From the NCBI RefSeq assembly GCF_020097155.1, contig NZ_CP083691.1, forward strand, positions 744,001 through 808,000: a stretch of DNA of 64,000 nucleotides, read 5' to 3'. The notes under the pieces were generated by a model that saw nothing but the letters and a program-made list of their open reading frames with translations, was not told where the DNA came from and made no database searches. Source of the DNA: Micrococcus porci. Its GTDB lineage: Bacteria; Actinomycetota; Actinomycetes; Actinomycetales; Micrococcaceae. Both the position numbers and the translations under genes were made by a program. Shown piece after piece: positions 16,977 through 26,022 of this stretch (position 1 is the stretch's first letter; every line of letters begins with the position of its first letter).

Positions 16977-17869
16977 GCGCCGGGGACGGCGCCTCCCGCG
17001 TCCCGGCGGGCGACGCCGTCGTGCCCGGCCCCCTGGCCGACGTCGCGGTGGTGACGATCGCGCTGAACCTGCCGGGTCCGCTGGCCGCCTTCCGGCTGGC
17101 CGAGCTGGGCGCGCAGGTGACCACGGTCCTGCCGCCCGCGGGCGATCCCGTGGCCACGCTGGTCCCGGCCCTGTACACGGAGCTGCACGCCGGCATGGCC
17201 GAGCTCACGCTCGACCTCAAGCAAGACGGCGACCGGGCACGCATGGAGGAGCTCCTGGCCGGGGCGGACGTGCTGCTCACGTCCCACCGGTCCGGCGCGC
17301 TGACGCGGCTGGGCCTCGACGCCGCCGCGACGGCCCGCCGCCACCCCCGCCTGGTCCAGGTGGACATCACGGGGTTCCCCGGAGAGCGCGCCGACGTGCC
17401 GGGCCACGACCTGAACTACCAGGCCGAGGCCGGCCTCCTCGAGCCGGGGCACCCACCCCGGGGGCTGCTGGCGGACGTGCATGGTGCGGAGCGGGCGGTC
17501 AGCGCCGCCCTCGCGGGCCTGCACGCCCGGGACCGGGACGGCCGGGGCGGCGGCGTCGTCGTCGCCCTGAGCGACGCGGCCCACGCCATGGCCCTGCCCA
17601 CGCGGCACGGCATGACGGACCCGGGCTCGCCGCTTGGCGGCGCCAACCCGTTCTACGGCGTCTACCCGGCCCGGTCCGGGCACGTCGCCCTCGGCGCCCT
17701 CGAGCCGCACTTCGCCCACGCGATGGTCGAGGCGCTGCAGCTCGATCCCGACGGCGACGTCCGTGCGCAGCTCACCGCCGCGTTCGCGGAGCGCGACGCC
17801 GACGCATGGCAGTCCTGGGGCGAGGAGTGGGGCCACCCGATCACCGCCCTGGCCGGCCCCACCGCCTGA
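16973..17869 (+). CDS. Family III CoA-transferase / alpha-methylacyl-CoA racemase-like protein
   Basis: A 298-residue CaiB/BaiF fold protein. NLPGPLAAFRLAELGAQV is the nucleotide-binding start, VQVDITGFPGERADVPGHDLNYQAEAG holds the catalytic Asp of the racemase/transferase family, and FYGVYPARSGHVALGALEPHF is the usual core strand. It is shorter than most family members (350-400), mostly around residues 110-150. In this operon an epimerase that lets 2-methyl-branched acyl-CoAs enter beta-oxidation would make sense. Translationally coupled to fadB. A broken paralog lies at 27114-27867. Confidence 0.82.
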   Translation: MSAGDGASRVPAGDAVVPGPLADVAVVTIALNLPGPLAAFRLAELGAQVTTVLPPAGDPVATLVPALYTELHAGMAELTLDLKQDGDRARMEELLAGADVLLTSHRSGALTRLGLDAAATARRHPRLVQVDITGFPGERADVPGHDLNYQAEAGLLEPGHPPRGLLADVHGAERAVSAALAGLHARDRDGRGGGVVVALSDAAHAMALPTRHGMTDPGSPLGGANPFYGVYPARSGHVALGALEPHFAHAMVEALQLDPDGDVRAQLTAAFAERDADAWQSWGEEWGHPITALAGPTA

Positions 17870-17915
17870 CCCCCACGACTCAGCACCCCCCTCGAACGAC
17901 CTCCAGGAGCCCCTC

Positions 17916-19097
17916 ATGACCACCACGGATTCCCGCACCCGCTCGCTGATCGACGTCGACGTCCTCGAGTATCACCGCCTCCTGACGCCCGAACAGCAGG
18001 AGAAGCTCACGGAGATCCGCGCCGCCCTGGCCGAGATCGTCACCCCGCACGTGGCCGAGGCCTGGAGCCGGGACGAGTTCCCGCACGAGATCGCCCGCCG
18101 CGTCGGCGAGCTGGGCTACAACCACGTCAGCGGCATGACCGAGGACCCGCTGTTCCGCGGGCACCTGATGGCTGAGCTGGCCCGCGCGGACATCTCACTC
18201 AGTGTGTACTTCGCCCTGCACAACGACCTCGTTGGGGCCACCCTGGAGGCCCTGGGCTCGGAGGAGCAGAAGCAGACGTGGCTGCCGGGCCTGTACGCGA
18301 TGGAGTACACCGGCTGCTTCGCGCTGACCGAGCCGGAGCACGGCTCCGACGTCGCCGGCGGCATGGCCACCACGGCGCGCCGGGAGGGGGACGAGTGGGT
18401 GATCAACGGGGCCAAGCGATGGATCGGCAACGGCACCATGTCCCGCATCGCGATCGTGTGGGCCCGGGACGAGGAGGACGACCAGGTCAAGGGCTTCATC
18501 GTGGAGACCGACACCCCCGGCTACGAGGCCACCAAGATCGAGCACAAGACCGCGGTGAAGATCGTCCAGAACGCGGACATCACCTTCACGGACGTGCGCA
18601 TCCCGGCGGAGAACAAGCTGGAGAAGGCCGACACCTTCGCGGACACCAACGTGATCCTGCTGGGCTCCCGCAACGGCCTGGGCTGGCAGGCCGTGGGCGC
18701 GCAGCAGGGCATCCTCGATGCCGCCCGCCGCTACGCGCTGGAGCGCACCCAGTTCGGCCGCCCGATCGCCGGGCATCAGCTGGTGCAGTCCCTGCTCGTG
18801 CAGATCGCGGCCAACCTGGCGGCCACCCTGGGCATGGCGCACCGGGCGGTGCAGCTGGAGGCCGCCGGGGAGGTGTCCATGACACAGGCCTCCCTGGTGA
18901 AGCTGAAGACCTCCCAGATGTGCCGCGAGTCGGCCGCGCTGGGCCGGCAGATGATGGGCGGCAACGGCATCCTCGCCGACACCGGGCTCGGCCGGTTCTT
19001 CTGCGACGTCGAGGCGATCTTCACGTACGAGGGCACCTACGAGGTGAACTCGCTGATCGTGGGCCGCGGCCTCACCGGTCACTCCGCCTTCCTCTGA
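17916..19097 (+). CDS. Acyl-CoA dehydrogenase
   Basis: A 393-residue FAD acyl-CoA dehydrogenase for the first beta-oxidation step. CFALTEPEHGSDVAGG and WVINGAKRWIGNGT form the FAD/substrate loops, ERTQFGRPIAGHQLVQ and QMMGGNGILADTGLGRFFCDVEAIFTYEGTYEVN the C-terminal half; the EGT Glu is the catalytic base position of the glutaryl-CoA/short-chain group. That resemblance makes a glutaryl-CoA dehydrogenase possible, but the operon favours fatty acids. AGGAG sits 7 nt before ATG 17916; a longer in-frame extension upstream overlaps the CoA-transferase gene and is not coding. Confidence 0.92.
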   Translation: MTTTDSRTRSLIDVDVLEYHRLLTPEQQEKLTEIRAALAEIVTPHVAEAWSRDEFPHEIARRVGELGYNHVSGMTEDPLFRGHLMAELARADISLSVYFALHNDLVGATLEALGSEEQKQTWLPGLYAMEYTGCFALTEPEHGSDVAGGMATTARREGDEWVINGAKRWIGNGTMSRIAIVWARDEEDDQVKGFIVETDTPGYEATKIEHKTAVKIVQNADITFTDVRIPAENKLEKADTFADTNVILLGSRNGLGWQAVGAQQGILDAARRYALERTQFGRPIAGHQLVQSLLVQIAANLAATLGMAHRAVQLEAAGEVSMTQASLVKLKTSQMCRESAALGRQMMGGNGILADTGLGRFFCDVEAIFTYEGTYEVNSLIVGRGLTGHSAFL

Positions 19098-19136
19098 ACC
19101 CCCTCCGACGACCGCCCCACCAGACCAGGAGCCACC

Positions 19137-20714
19137 GTGACCACCTCCGAGACCCCCGACACCTCCACGACCACCCACGGCCGGCCCACCGAGCGCCGGG
19201 GCCATGTGGCCGAGCTGCTCTCGGCCACCGTGGCCCGGCAGCCGGATGCCGTGGCCCTGCGGATCGGCGAGGCCCGCATGACCTACCGCGAACTGGACCA
19301 GGTCACGGCCGCGACGGCCGGCTGGCTGCGCCACCGCGGGGTGGGTCCGGGGGACCGGGTGGCCGTGCTGCTGCCCAACGTCCCGGCCTTCGTGGCGGTC
19401 TACGAGGCGCTCATGCGTCTGGGTGCGGTGATGGTGCCGCTCAACCCGCTGTTCACGGCCCGTGAGCTGGGGTACTTCCTCGCGGACTCCGGGGCGCGCA
19501 TGCTCTGGGCCATGCCCGGGCTGCAGGCCGTGGACGAGGTGGCCGGGAACGTCGACGTCGAGGTGGTCACCCTGGACCTCGAGGCGGTCGGGCGGGAGTG
19601 CGCCGCCGAGGGCATCGCCCCGGTCACGGAGATCACCCCGCGCGACCCCGACGACGACGCCGTCCTGCTCTACACCTCGGGCACCACGGGCCGGCCCAAG
19701 GGCGCCCGGCTGACGCACACGAACCTGCGTTCCAACGCCATGGCGACGGCGACCGGCCTGGGTCGGCTCGGCCCGGACGACGTCGTGTTCGCGGCGCTGC
19801 CGATGTTCCACGTGTTCGGGCTCTCGGTGGTGCTCAACGGCGCGGTGTTCTCCGGGTCCACGCTGTCCCTGATGCCGCGGTTCGAGCCGGAGGCCGCCTA
19901 CGACCAGCTGCAGGACCACGGCGTCACGTTCCTGCCCGGCGTGCCCACCATGCACGGGGCGTTCCTCACCGTGGCCCGGGCCCGCCGTGAGGCCGGGGCC
20001 GAGCCGGCGGACTTCTCCCGGCTGCGCATGCCCCTCTCCGGCGGTGCGAGCCTGCCGGTGGACACGCTGCACGCCGCCGAGAAGCTGTACGGCGTGCCCG
20101 TATTCGAGGGCTACGGGCTGTCCGAGAACGCGGGCGCGTGCTTCTTCAACCCCGTGGACGCGCCGACGCGCCCAGGCACCGTGGGCCGGCCGGTGGACGG
20201 CTTCGAGTTCCGGATCGTGGCGATGGACGGCACCGAGGTGCCCGAGGAGGACCTCGAGACCTCCGGTGAGCTGCGCATCCGGGGCGAGGGCATCATGGCC
20301 GGCTACTGGGGCCACCCGGAGGACACGGTGGCGGCGTTCGACGCGGACGGCTGGTTCCGCACCGGGGACATCGCCCGCCGGGACGAGGCCGGGTACGTGC
20401 TGATCGTGGACCGGCTCAAGGACGTGATCATCCGCGGCGGCATGAACGTGTACCCGCGCGAGGTGGAGGAGGTCCTCTACGAGCACCCGGACGTGGTCGA
20501 GGCCGCCGTGGTGGGTGTGCCGGACGAGCGGCTGGGCGAGGAGATCGCCGCCTTCGTCTCGCTGGCCCCGGGCAGCACCGTCACGGGGGAGGAGCTCCAG
20601 GCGTTCGCGGCCGAGCGGCTGGCCCGCTACAAGCAGCCGCGGGAGGTGACCGTCCTGGACGGGCTGCCGAAGAACGCCACGGGCAAGATCCTGCGCCGCG
20701 AGCTGCGGGGCTGA
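19137..20714 (+). CDS. Long-chain fatty acyl-CoA ligase, second in operon
   Basis: A 525-residue ANL ligase with [78 protein letters not shown] and the catalytic Lys in KNATGKILRREL. It is close to the ligase at 24481 (similar architecture and many shared blocks) and more distant from the one at 11714, so two chain-length ranges are likely covered. AGGAG-CCACC-GTG start. Last gene of the fad operon. Confidence 0.9.
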   Translation: MTTSETPDTSTTTHGRPTERRGHVAELLSATVARQPDAVALRIGEARMTYRELDQVTAATAGWLRHRGVGPGDRVAVLLPNVPAFVAVYEALMRLGAVMVPLNPLFTARELGYFLADSGARMLWAMPGLQAVDEVAGNVDVEVVTLDLEAVGRECAAEGIAPVTEITPRDPDDDAVLLYTSGTTGRPKGARLTHTNLRSNAMATATGLGRLGPDDVVFAALPMFHVFGLSVVLNGAVFSGSTLSLMPRFEPEAAYDQLQDHGVTFLPGVPTMHGAFLTVARARREAGAEPADFSRLRMPLSGGASLPVDTLHAAEKLYGVPVFEGYGLSENAGACFFNPVDAPTRPGTVGRPVDGFEFRIVAMDGTEVPEEDLETSGELRIRGEGIMAGYWGHPEDTVAAFDADGWFRTGDIARRDEAGYVLIVDRLKDVIIRGGMNVYPREVEEVLYEHPDVVEAAVVGVPDERLGEEIAAFVSLAPGSTVTGEELQAFAAERLARYKQPREVTVLDGLPKNATGKILRRELRG

Positions 20715-20870
20715 CCCGCGGCCTCCGCTCGCGCCGCCCCACGCGGCCCCGGCTGCCGCTCGCACCGCCCCGGGTCACTCCCCGGTCCGGCCGGCGCTCT
20801 ACCCTGCCTGCCAGCCCCCGATTGTCAGCACGGTGTTGACAGACATGCTCCTTGCCTCCACGCTGGACCC

Positions 20871-21263
20871 ATGACCAAGTCCTTGATCTCCTCCGCGGTC
20901 GTCGTCCTCCTGATCCTCCTCGTCACCGTGCTGACGGACGCCAGCACCTGGCTCGTGGGCCTCCTCTCCGGGCTCGCCTGCCTCGCGGGCGCGTGGTGCG
21001 CCCCCCTGTTCCAGTCCGGCAGCCCCTACGGCGGCACCTTCTTCGGCGGTTGGCAGTCCCGGTGGGACGGGCCGAAGGCGGTGCAGCTCCTCGCGGCGGG
21101 GGCGGCGGTCGCCGTGAGCGTCGTGCTGAACCTGTTCGGCGGCGGAGTGCCCGCGGTCGTCGGCATCATCGTGGCGCTCCTCGTCGGCGCCCTCATCCCG
21201 GTGCCGGGTGACCCGGCCGGTGGCGGCCATGGGGCAGACCCGGAGGATGCCCGACCCGCATGA
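20871..21263 (+). CDS. Small membrane protein, paralog of the one at 22371
   Basis: A 130-residue protein with four hydrophobic segments (about 5-24, 26-45, 70-88, 92-112) and a short charged tail. Between the second and third lies GAWCAPLFQSGSPYGGTFFGGWQSRWDGPKAVQ, which matches GAWFAPLARSGDALGGTPLRPWQAGFDGPKTTQ in the gene at 22371. No known family. CACGCT-6 nt-ATG precedes the start, a possible leaderless signal. The 3' end overlaps the HTH gene that follows. Confidence 0.65.
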   Translation: MTKSLISSAVVVLLILLVTVLTDASTWLVGLLSGLACLAGAWCAPLFQSGSPYGGTFFGGWQSRWDGPKAVQLLAAGAAVAVSVVLNLFGGGVPAVVGIIVALLVGALIPVPGDPAGGGHGADPEDARPA

Positions 21264-21918
21264 ACTGATCGCCGCGGCCCTGCGTGAACAGGCCGCGGCG
21301 GAGCGCCGCCTGCACGGCGCCGTCCAAGCCGCGCGCGACGCGGGGTGGAGTTGGACCCAGGTGGCCGAGGTGCTCGGCGTGACGCGCCAGGCCGCCCATC
21401 GCCGCTTCCACGTAGCACCGGCGGTGGCCCTGGACGACGGCGGCGCTCGCGGCGACGGCGTGCCGGCCGACGTCGCTGCTGAGAACGGCCCGGGTGGCGC
21501 ATCGGATCCCTGGGCTGAGGCGCGGGCCGCCGCGGAGGCCACTGTGGAGGCCTGGCTGCGCGGCGACGTCGCGGCCGTCCATGCCCGCATGACGAGCGCT
21601 GCGCGCGCCGGCCTGCCGCAGTCGGCGCTGCGCGGGGTGCTGCTCGAGATCGAGGACCTCTCGGGGGGCCTGCGAGCCGTGCGGGTCACCGGGGTGCACG
21701 ACCTCGACGGGGAACTGCTGAGCGGGGAGCCCGCGTCGGGCGGCCCGTCTCCGGCCGGCGGCGCGGGCCGGGCGGGACGACGCCGCGCCGTCGTCGTCCG
21801 CTGCGTGGTCGCCGGTGAGGACGCGGACCCCGTGGTGCATGTGCTGATCGGTCCGGGCGGGCGGGTGTCCGGGCTGAGCGTCCGGATCTCCGACGAGCTC
21901 GAGCAGTGGCCGCTGTGA
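21247..21918 (+). CDS. HTH protein with C-terminal NTF2-like-type domain
   Basis: About 223 residues from ATG 21247 (21229 and GTG 21208 are in-frame alternatives; GGAGG abuts 21247, which is too close to be ideal). The N-terminus is an MerR/sigma-like helix-turn-helix, AGWSWTQVAEVLGVTRQAAHRRF (about 35-57). After an Ala/Gly-rich linker comes VEAWLRGDVAAVHARMTSAARAGLPQSALRGVLLEIEDLSG, reminiscent of DUF3887/SnoaL-like cone folds, then beta strands to EQWPL. Role unknown; overlap with the small membrane gene suggests co-expression. Confidence 0.65.
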   Translation: MPDPHELIAAALREQAAAERRLHGAVQAARDAGWSWTQVAEVLGVTRQAAHRRFHVAPAVALDDGGARGDGVPADVAAENGPGGASDPWAEARAAAEATVEAWLRGDVAAVHARMTSAARAGLPQSALRGVLLEIEDLSGGLRAVRVTGVHDLDGELLSGEPASGGPSPAGGAGRAGRRRAVVVRCVVAGEDADPVVHVLIGPGGRVSGLSVRISDELEQWPL

Positions 21919-21935
21919 TGCACGAGCATCAGATG

Positions 21936-22118
21936 CATGCGCACCACGCTGAGCATCGACGACGACGTCGTGAAACAGCTGCGGGAGGACGAGGGCCTGT
22001 GAGCGCCGGGTTCCTGGACGTGAACGTGCTGACCGCCCTGGCCCGCCAGGTGACGGACGCCCACCTCCTCGCGCCGGCCAGTCTTCCCGAGCGAACGCCA
22101 GCGACTCCTCCACTGTGA
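21936..22118 (+). pseudogene. Remnant of a VapBC toxin-antitoxin pair
   Basis: MRTTLSIDDDVVKQLREDEGL followed by TGA is the start of a VapB ribbon-helix-helix antitoxin cut to 21 residues. Its stop overlaps a GTG that begins a VapC start, VSAGFLDVNVLTALARQVTDAHLLA, with the first PIN-domain Asp (LDVNVL). The toxin leaves the family pattern after about 24 residues and ends at a stop after 39; the rest of the PIN domain is missing. Neither product can work. It marks a deletion near 22080. Confidence 0.7.
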
Positions 22119-22240
22119 ACACGCGCGCCACCAACTCGCCCCACAGAGCCGGCGAGGCGCGCGGGTCGAGCCGGCGGTGGGGGCCGTCGTGGGAGGTGGC
22201 GGGGCGAGTGCCCGGGCGTGGGGCGCGCCTGCCGACCGCC

Positions 22241-22335
22241 GACTCGGCCGAAACCGACTCTCCCCTCGTCCACTCGGCCGAAAGCGACCCTACGGCCCCC
22301 TCAACGGGGTGCGGTGCGTCGGTTTCGGACGAGTG
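22241..22335. repeat. Short direct and inverted repeats GACTCGGCCGAAA
   Basis: GACTCGGCCGAAACCGAC (22241-22258) recurs as CACTCGGCCGAAAGCGAC (22271-22288) and, inverted with two mismatches, at 22318-22335, so a stem with an approximately 30-nt loop can form. It lies between the VapBC remnant and the next membrane gene, possibly a terminator. Confidence 0.45.
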
Positions 22336-22370
22336 AGTGCGCGCGGGGGACCGGCCGATAGCCTGGGCGC

Positions 22371-23048
22371 ATGCGCATGACCCCCGCCCGCGTGGCCTCC
22401 GCCGCCGTCCTCGCCGTCCTGACCCTCGTGTGCCTGCTGCTCATGCTGGACACCTGGTCCTTCATGGGCGCGCTGCTGGTGTCCCTGATCGGCGCGGTGC
22501 TGTTCGTGGCCGGCGCGTGGTTCGCGCCGCTCGCTCGCTCCGGCGACGCCCTGGGGGGCACGCCGCTGCGCCCGTGGCAGGCGGGGTTCGACGGCCCCAA
22601 GACCACGCAGGTGGCCGGCGGCGGCCTGGTCGCGCTGCTGGTCGCCCTCGTGACGGGCGGGGCGCCGCTCGTGGGCCCGATCCTCGGCGTGGTGGCCGCG
22701 GTGATCGGTGGGCGCTTCCTGCGGATCCCGTCCCACGCGCAGGTCGTGGCGGCGGTGGGCCCGGAGGTGGCCGAGGCCTCGGAGCACCTGCCCGGCGAGC
22801 ACCACGACGCCGCCCCCGCGGACTCCGTCGCGGACCCGGACACCGATCCGGTCCCCGTCCCCGCGACGGAGGCGGCCGATTCGGAGAAGCCCCGGCACGA
22901 GCACGCGGCGGACGTCTCCCCGGAGACGGCCCCGGTGCCCGTGATCCACCCCGCCGACGCCGAGCACCCGCACGGCTCCCACGCCGCGATGGCCCACCCG
23001 GACCCCGTGGACGACGTCCCCGGAGACGGCGAGCCGACCACCCGGTGA
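22371..23048 (+). CDS. Membrane protein with acidic His-containing tail, paralog of 20871
   Basis: A 225-residue protein. The N-terminal 115 residues hold four hydrophobic segments with the GAWFAPLARSG...WQAGFDGPKTTQ block shared with the protein at 20871. The remaining 110 residues are acidic, Pro/Ala/Glu/Asp-rich and presumably disordered. TAGCCT lies 6 nt before the ATG, a leaderless layout. The stop overlaps the GTG of the PAP2 gene. No function known; the pair probably arose by duplication. Confidence 0.68.
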   Translation: MRMTPARVASAAVLAVLTLVCLLLMLDTWSFMGALLVSLIGAVLFVAGAWFAPLARSGDALGGTPLRPWQAGFDGPKTTQVAGGGLVALLVALVTGGAPLVGPILGVVAAVIGGRFLRIPSHAQVVAAVGPEVAEASEHLPGEHHDAAPADSVADPDTDPVPVPATEAADSEKPRHEHAADVSPETAPVPVIHPADAEHPHGSHAAMAHPDPVDDVPGDGEPTTR

Positions 23049-23836
23049 GGCGCCCCTCGGCTCCCGCGTCGCGCCCCTCGCCCGCGCCGGAGGGATCGTG
23101 GCTGTCCCGGCTGTGGGCGGCGCACGCCGCGTTCCTGGTCACCGGGGGCGTGCTCCTGGCGGTGGTCGTCGCGTTCACGTCCCTGGCGGAGGAGGTCTAC
23201 GACTCCGTCACCGAGGGCGACGGCGTGCCCGCCGTGGACCACCCCGCCCTGCAGGCGGCGATCTCCCTGCGCGGGCCGGTGCTCACAGGCCTGGCGCAGT
23301 TCCTGGCCTACGCGGGGGACACCCCGGGGGCGGTCGCCGTCGGGCTGGTGCTGCTGGGGCTGCTCACCCTGGCCCGCCGGGAGGCGACGCCCGCGGTGGT
23401 GCTCCTGGGCGGCATGGCGGGGGCGGTGCTGATCACGGTGGTCGGCAAGTCCCACGTGGGGCGGCTGCGCCCGCCCGTGGACGTGGCGCTGCCGCCGATC
23501 GTCACCTCGCCCTCGTTCCCGTCCGGGCACACCCTCAACGCGACCGTGCTCATGGCGCTGACGGTGTACCTGGTGGCCATCACCCCGCGCCTGAGCCTGT
23601 GCGGCACGCACCGGCGCGCGGTGACGGCGGCCGCCGTCGTCGCCGGCTGCTACGCCGTGCTCATGGGGCTGAGCCGCGTGTACCTGGCGGCGCACTGGCT
23701 CACGGATGTGGCCGCCGGGTGGACGGTGGGCCTGGCATGGGCGGCGGCGGTGGTGCTGGCGCACCGGGTGTGGCTCACGGTCCAGGACGTCAGGCGGTCC
23801 CGCGCGGGCACGCCGGCCGCACCCGCGGCCGGCTGA
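23045..23836 (+). CDS. PAP2-superfamily membrane phosphatase
   Basis: A 263-residue protein with about six transmembrane helices and the three PAP2 motifs: KSHVGRLRPP, PSFPSGHT and SRVYLAAHWLTD, containing the phosphatase His/Arg/Asp set. Such enzymes remove phosphate from lipid phosphates (phosphatidate, undecaprenyl diphosphate) at the outer membrane face. The start is GTG 23045, overlapping the preceding stop by 4 nt, so it is co-translated with the paralogous membrane protein. Exact lipid substrate unknown. Confidence 0.88.
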   Translation: MRRPSAPASRPSPAPEGSWLSRLWAAHAAFLVTGGVLLAVVVAFTSLAEEVYDSVTEGDGVPAVDHPALQAAISLRGPVLTGLAQFLAYAGDTPGAVAVGLVLLGLLTLARREATPAVVLLGGMAGAVLITVVGKSHVGRLRPPVDVALPPIVTSPSFPSGHTLNATVLMALTVYLVAITPRLSLCGTHRRAVTAAAVVAGCYAVLMGLSRVYLAAHWLTDVAAGWTVGLAWAAAVVLAHRVWLTVQDVRRSRAGTPAAPAAG

Positions 23837-23841
23837 CCGGG

Positions 23842-24396
23842 TCACTCCCCGGTCTGGCCGTCGATCTGCTCCCGCAGCAGGTCCGCGTGCCCGTTGTGCC
23901 GGGCGTACTCCTCGATCATGTGCGTGAGGATCCAGCGCAGGGACACGTCCGCGCGCCCGCCCCACGCCGGGTGCGTGGTGTCCAGGGCGGCGGGGCCGTC
24001 CGCGAGCAGGCGCACGACGACGGCGCGCGAGCGCTCCACCGACTCGCGCCAGAGGTCGCGCAGCTCCTCGGCCGCGTCCTCGGCGGCGGAGTGCCAGTCC
24101 CAGTCGGCGTCGGCGTCCCAGTCCACGGACACCCACGGCTCGGAGGTCGGCTTCCCGTGGGCGGTGACCTCGAACCAGAAGAACTCCACGAAGGCCAGGT
24201 GCTTGAGCATCCCGCCGAGGGTCATCTCGGAGGGGTGACCGTCGAGGCGGCGGCGGAGGGCGGCGTCGTCGAGTCCGGAGGTGCGCCACGCGAAGGTGGC
24301 GCGCTGGAAGTCGAGGAAGGCCAGCAGGGTGGCGGCCTCGTCCGCGGCGTGGGGCGGCTCGGGGCGGCCCTGCTCGTCGTAGAACACGGTGGTCAT
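23842..24396 (-). CDS. DinB-superfamily protein (DUF664)
   Basis: A 184-residue four-helix-bundle protein: LDGHPSEMTLGGMLKHLAFVEFFWFEV and WILTHMIEEYARHNGHADLLREQIDG are the conserved blocks, with His residues (KHLA, HMIEEYARHNGHAD) in the positions that bind a metal in DinB/mycothiol-S-transferase relatives. Such proteins act as low-molecular-weight-thiol transferases in actinobacteria; no direct evidence here. The ATG has TACGCT 6 nt upstream. It converges with the PAP2 gene. Confidence 0.82.
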   Translation of the reverse strand: MTTVFYDEQGRPEPPHAADEAATLLAFLDFQRATFAWRTSGLDDAALRRRLDGHPSEMTLGGMLKHLAFVEFFWFEVTAHGKPTSEPWVSVDWDADADWDWHSAAEDAAEELRDLWRESVERSRAVVVRLLADGPAALDTTHPAWGGRADVSLRWILTHMIEEYARHNGHADLLREQIDGQTGE

Positions 24397-24480
24397 GGGT
24401 CGAGCGTACGGGGCGTCCGTCCCCGTCCCCGCCCCCGTAGGGTGGACCCCACTGTCCGCGCCCGTCAGAAGAGGAACCCG

Positions 24481-26022
24481 ATGAACTCCGCCCTCCCCGC
24501 CACCGACCCCCACCGCGGGGACGTGTGCGCCCTGCTGGAGGCCGGGCACGACCGCGACCCCCGGGCCGTGGCCTGGCGCGAGGACGGCGTGGACACCACC
24601 TACGCCGAGCTGCTCGAGCTGGTCCAGGCCACCGCCGGCGTGCTGCGCAGGCAGGGCGTCGGCCCGGGGGACCGGGTGGCGCTGCTGATGCCCAACACGC
24701 TGGCCTTCCCGGCGGTGTACTACGGCGCGCTGTGGCTGGGAGCCGTGGTCGTGCCCCTGAACCCGCTGTCCACGGACCGGGAGCTGGAGTACTTCCTCAC
24801 GGACTCGCAGGCGGTGCTGCTGTGGAGCATGCGCGGCACGTCGGCCGCTGCGGAGGCGGCCCAGGCCGTGGGCGTGCCGCACCTGCAGTCCTCCCCGGCG
24901 GACCTGCGGGACGTCGTGGCCGGCGCCGAGCCCGTGCGCGAGCGGACGCCGCGGACGTCCGAGGAGGCCGACGCCGTCGTCATCTACACCTCCGGGACCA
25001 CCGGGCAGTCGAAGGGGGCACGGCTGTCCCACCGGACGGTGGCGTCCAGCGCGGTGCTGACGTCCGAGGCGCTGGACTGGCTGCAGGCCGGGCACACGGT
25101 GCTGGGCGTGTTGCCGTTCTTCCACGTGTTCGGGATGTCCGCGGCGCTGAACATGCCGCTGTACACGGGGTGCCGGAACTCCGTGGTGACCCGGTTCGCG
25201 CCGCACACGGCGCTGGAGCAGGTCGTGCGGGACGAGGTGCGGGCACTGCCCGCCGTGCCGACGATGATCGGCGCCCTGCTGCGGGCGCTCCGGTCCGCCC
25301 GCGCCAAGGGAGACGACGTGGACCTGTCCGCGCTGCGCTACATCCTCTCCGGCGGCGCCCCGCTGCCGGTGGAGACGCTGCACGAGGCGGAGGAGGAGTT
25401 CGGGGTGCCGGTGCGCGAGGGCTACGGGCTCACCGAGTCCTGCGGGCCGGTGTCCTTCAATCCGATGCTGCGCCCCAGCCGGGCGGGCACCGTGGGCCAG
25501 CCCCTGCCGGGCGTGGAGTTCCGGCTGGTGACGACGGACGGCGTCGAGGTGCCCGCCGGGGACACCGAGACCCCGGGCGAGCTCCGCATCCACGGGCCGG
25601 TGCTCATGACCGGCTACCTGGGCGAGCCGCAGGCGGACGCGGCCTCCTTCGACGACGAGGGCTGGCTGCGCACCGGCGATGTCGCGACCCGGGACGAGGA
25701 GGACTACTACCGGATCGTGGGCCGACTGAAGGACATCATCATCCACGGCGGCTACAACGTGTACCCCCGCGAGGTGGAGGAGGCGTTCTACGAGCACCCC
25801 GCCGTGTCCGAGGCGGCCGTGCTCGGCGTGCCCGACGAGCGGTTCGGCGAGAAGGTCGTGGCCTACGTGGCCCTGCAGGACGGGCCGGAGGTCGAGGTGG
25901 CCGAGCTCAACGCGTTCGTGCGGGAGCGCCTGGCGTCCTACAAGTGGCCGTCCCAGGTGACCGTGATGGACGCGCTGCCGAAGAACACGACCGGGAAGAT
26001 CGTGAAGGACCTGCTGAGGTAG
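24481..26022 (+). CDS. Long-chain fatty acyl-CoA ligase, stand-alone
   Basis: A 513-residue ANL ligase: IYTSGTTGQSKGARLSHRTV (Gln replaces Arg/Lys in the P-loop), VREGYGLTESCGPVSFNP, WLRTGDVATRDEEDYYRIVGRLKDIIIHGGYNVYPREVEE and KNTTGKIVKDLL. Closely related in layout to the ligase at 19137, suggesting duplication, but here it stands alone between DUF664 and HNH genes. Start ATG 24481 has AAGAGGA 6 nt upstream. Substrate unknown beyond a fatty acid. Confidence 0.9.
   Translation: MNSALPATDPHRGDVCALLEAGHDRDPRAVAWREDGVDTTYAELLELVQATAGVLRRQGVGPGDRVALLMPNTLAFPAVYYGALWLGAVVVPLNPLSTDRELEYFLTDSQAVLLWSMRGTSAAAEAAQAVGVPHLQSSPADLRDVVAGAEPVRERTPRTSEEADAVVIYTSGTTGQSKGARLSHRTVASSAVLTSEALDWLQAGHTVLGVLPFFHVFGMSAALNMPLYTGCRNSVVTRFAPHTALEQVVRDEVRALPAVPTMIGALLRALRSARAKGDDVDLSALRYILSGGAPLPVETLHEAEEEFGVPVREGYGLTESCGPVSFNPMLRPSRAGTVGQPLPGVEFRLVTTDGVEVPAGDTETPGELRIHGPVLMTGYLGEPQADAASFDDEGWLRTGDVATRDEEDYYRIVGRLKDIIIHGGYNVYPREVEEAFYEHPAVSEAAVLGVPDERFGEKVVAYVALQDGPEVEVAELNAFVRERLASYKWPSQVTVMDALPKNTTGKIVKDLLR

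Noticed and set aside
21906-22118. A 70-codon His/Arg-rich frame
   Set aside because: It reads the VapB part in a wrong frame and only later coincides with the VapC frame; no independent support.
22076-22134. Minus-strand start VARVFTVEESLAFAREDW, looking like a gene beginning
   Set aside because: Natural-looking for about 18 residues, then turns into shadow sequence; it overlaps the VapC remnant and could be a fragment from a deletion. Too short to call.
22241-22335. Repeated GACTCGGCCGAAA units considered as a CRISPR-like array
   Set aside because: Only two direct copies plus one inverted, with a 12-nt gap and no cas genes; a hairpin is a better reading.
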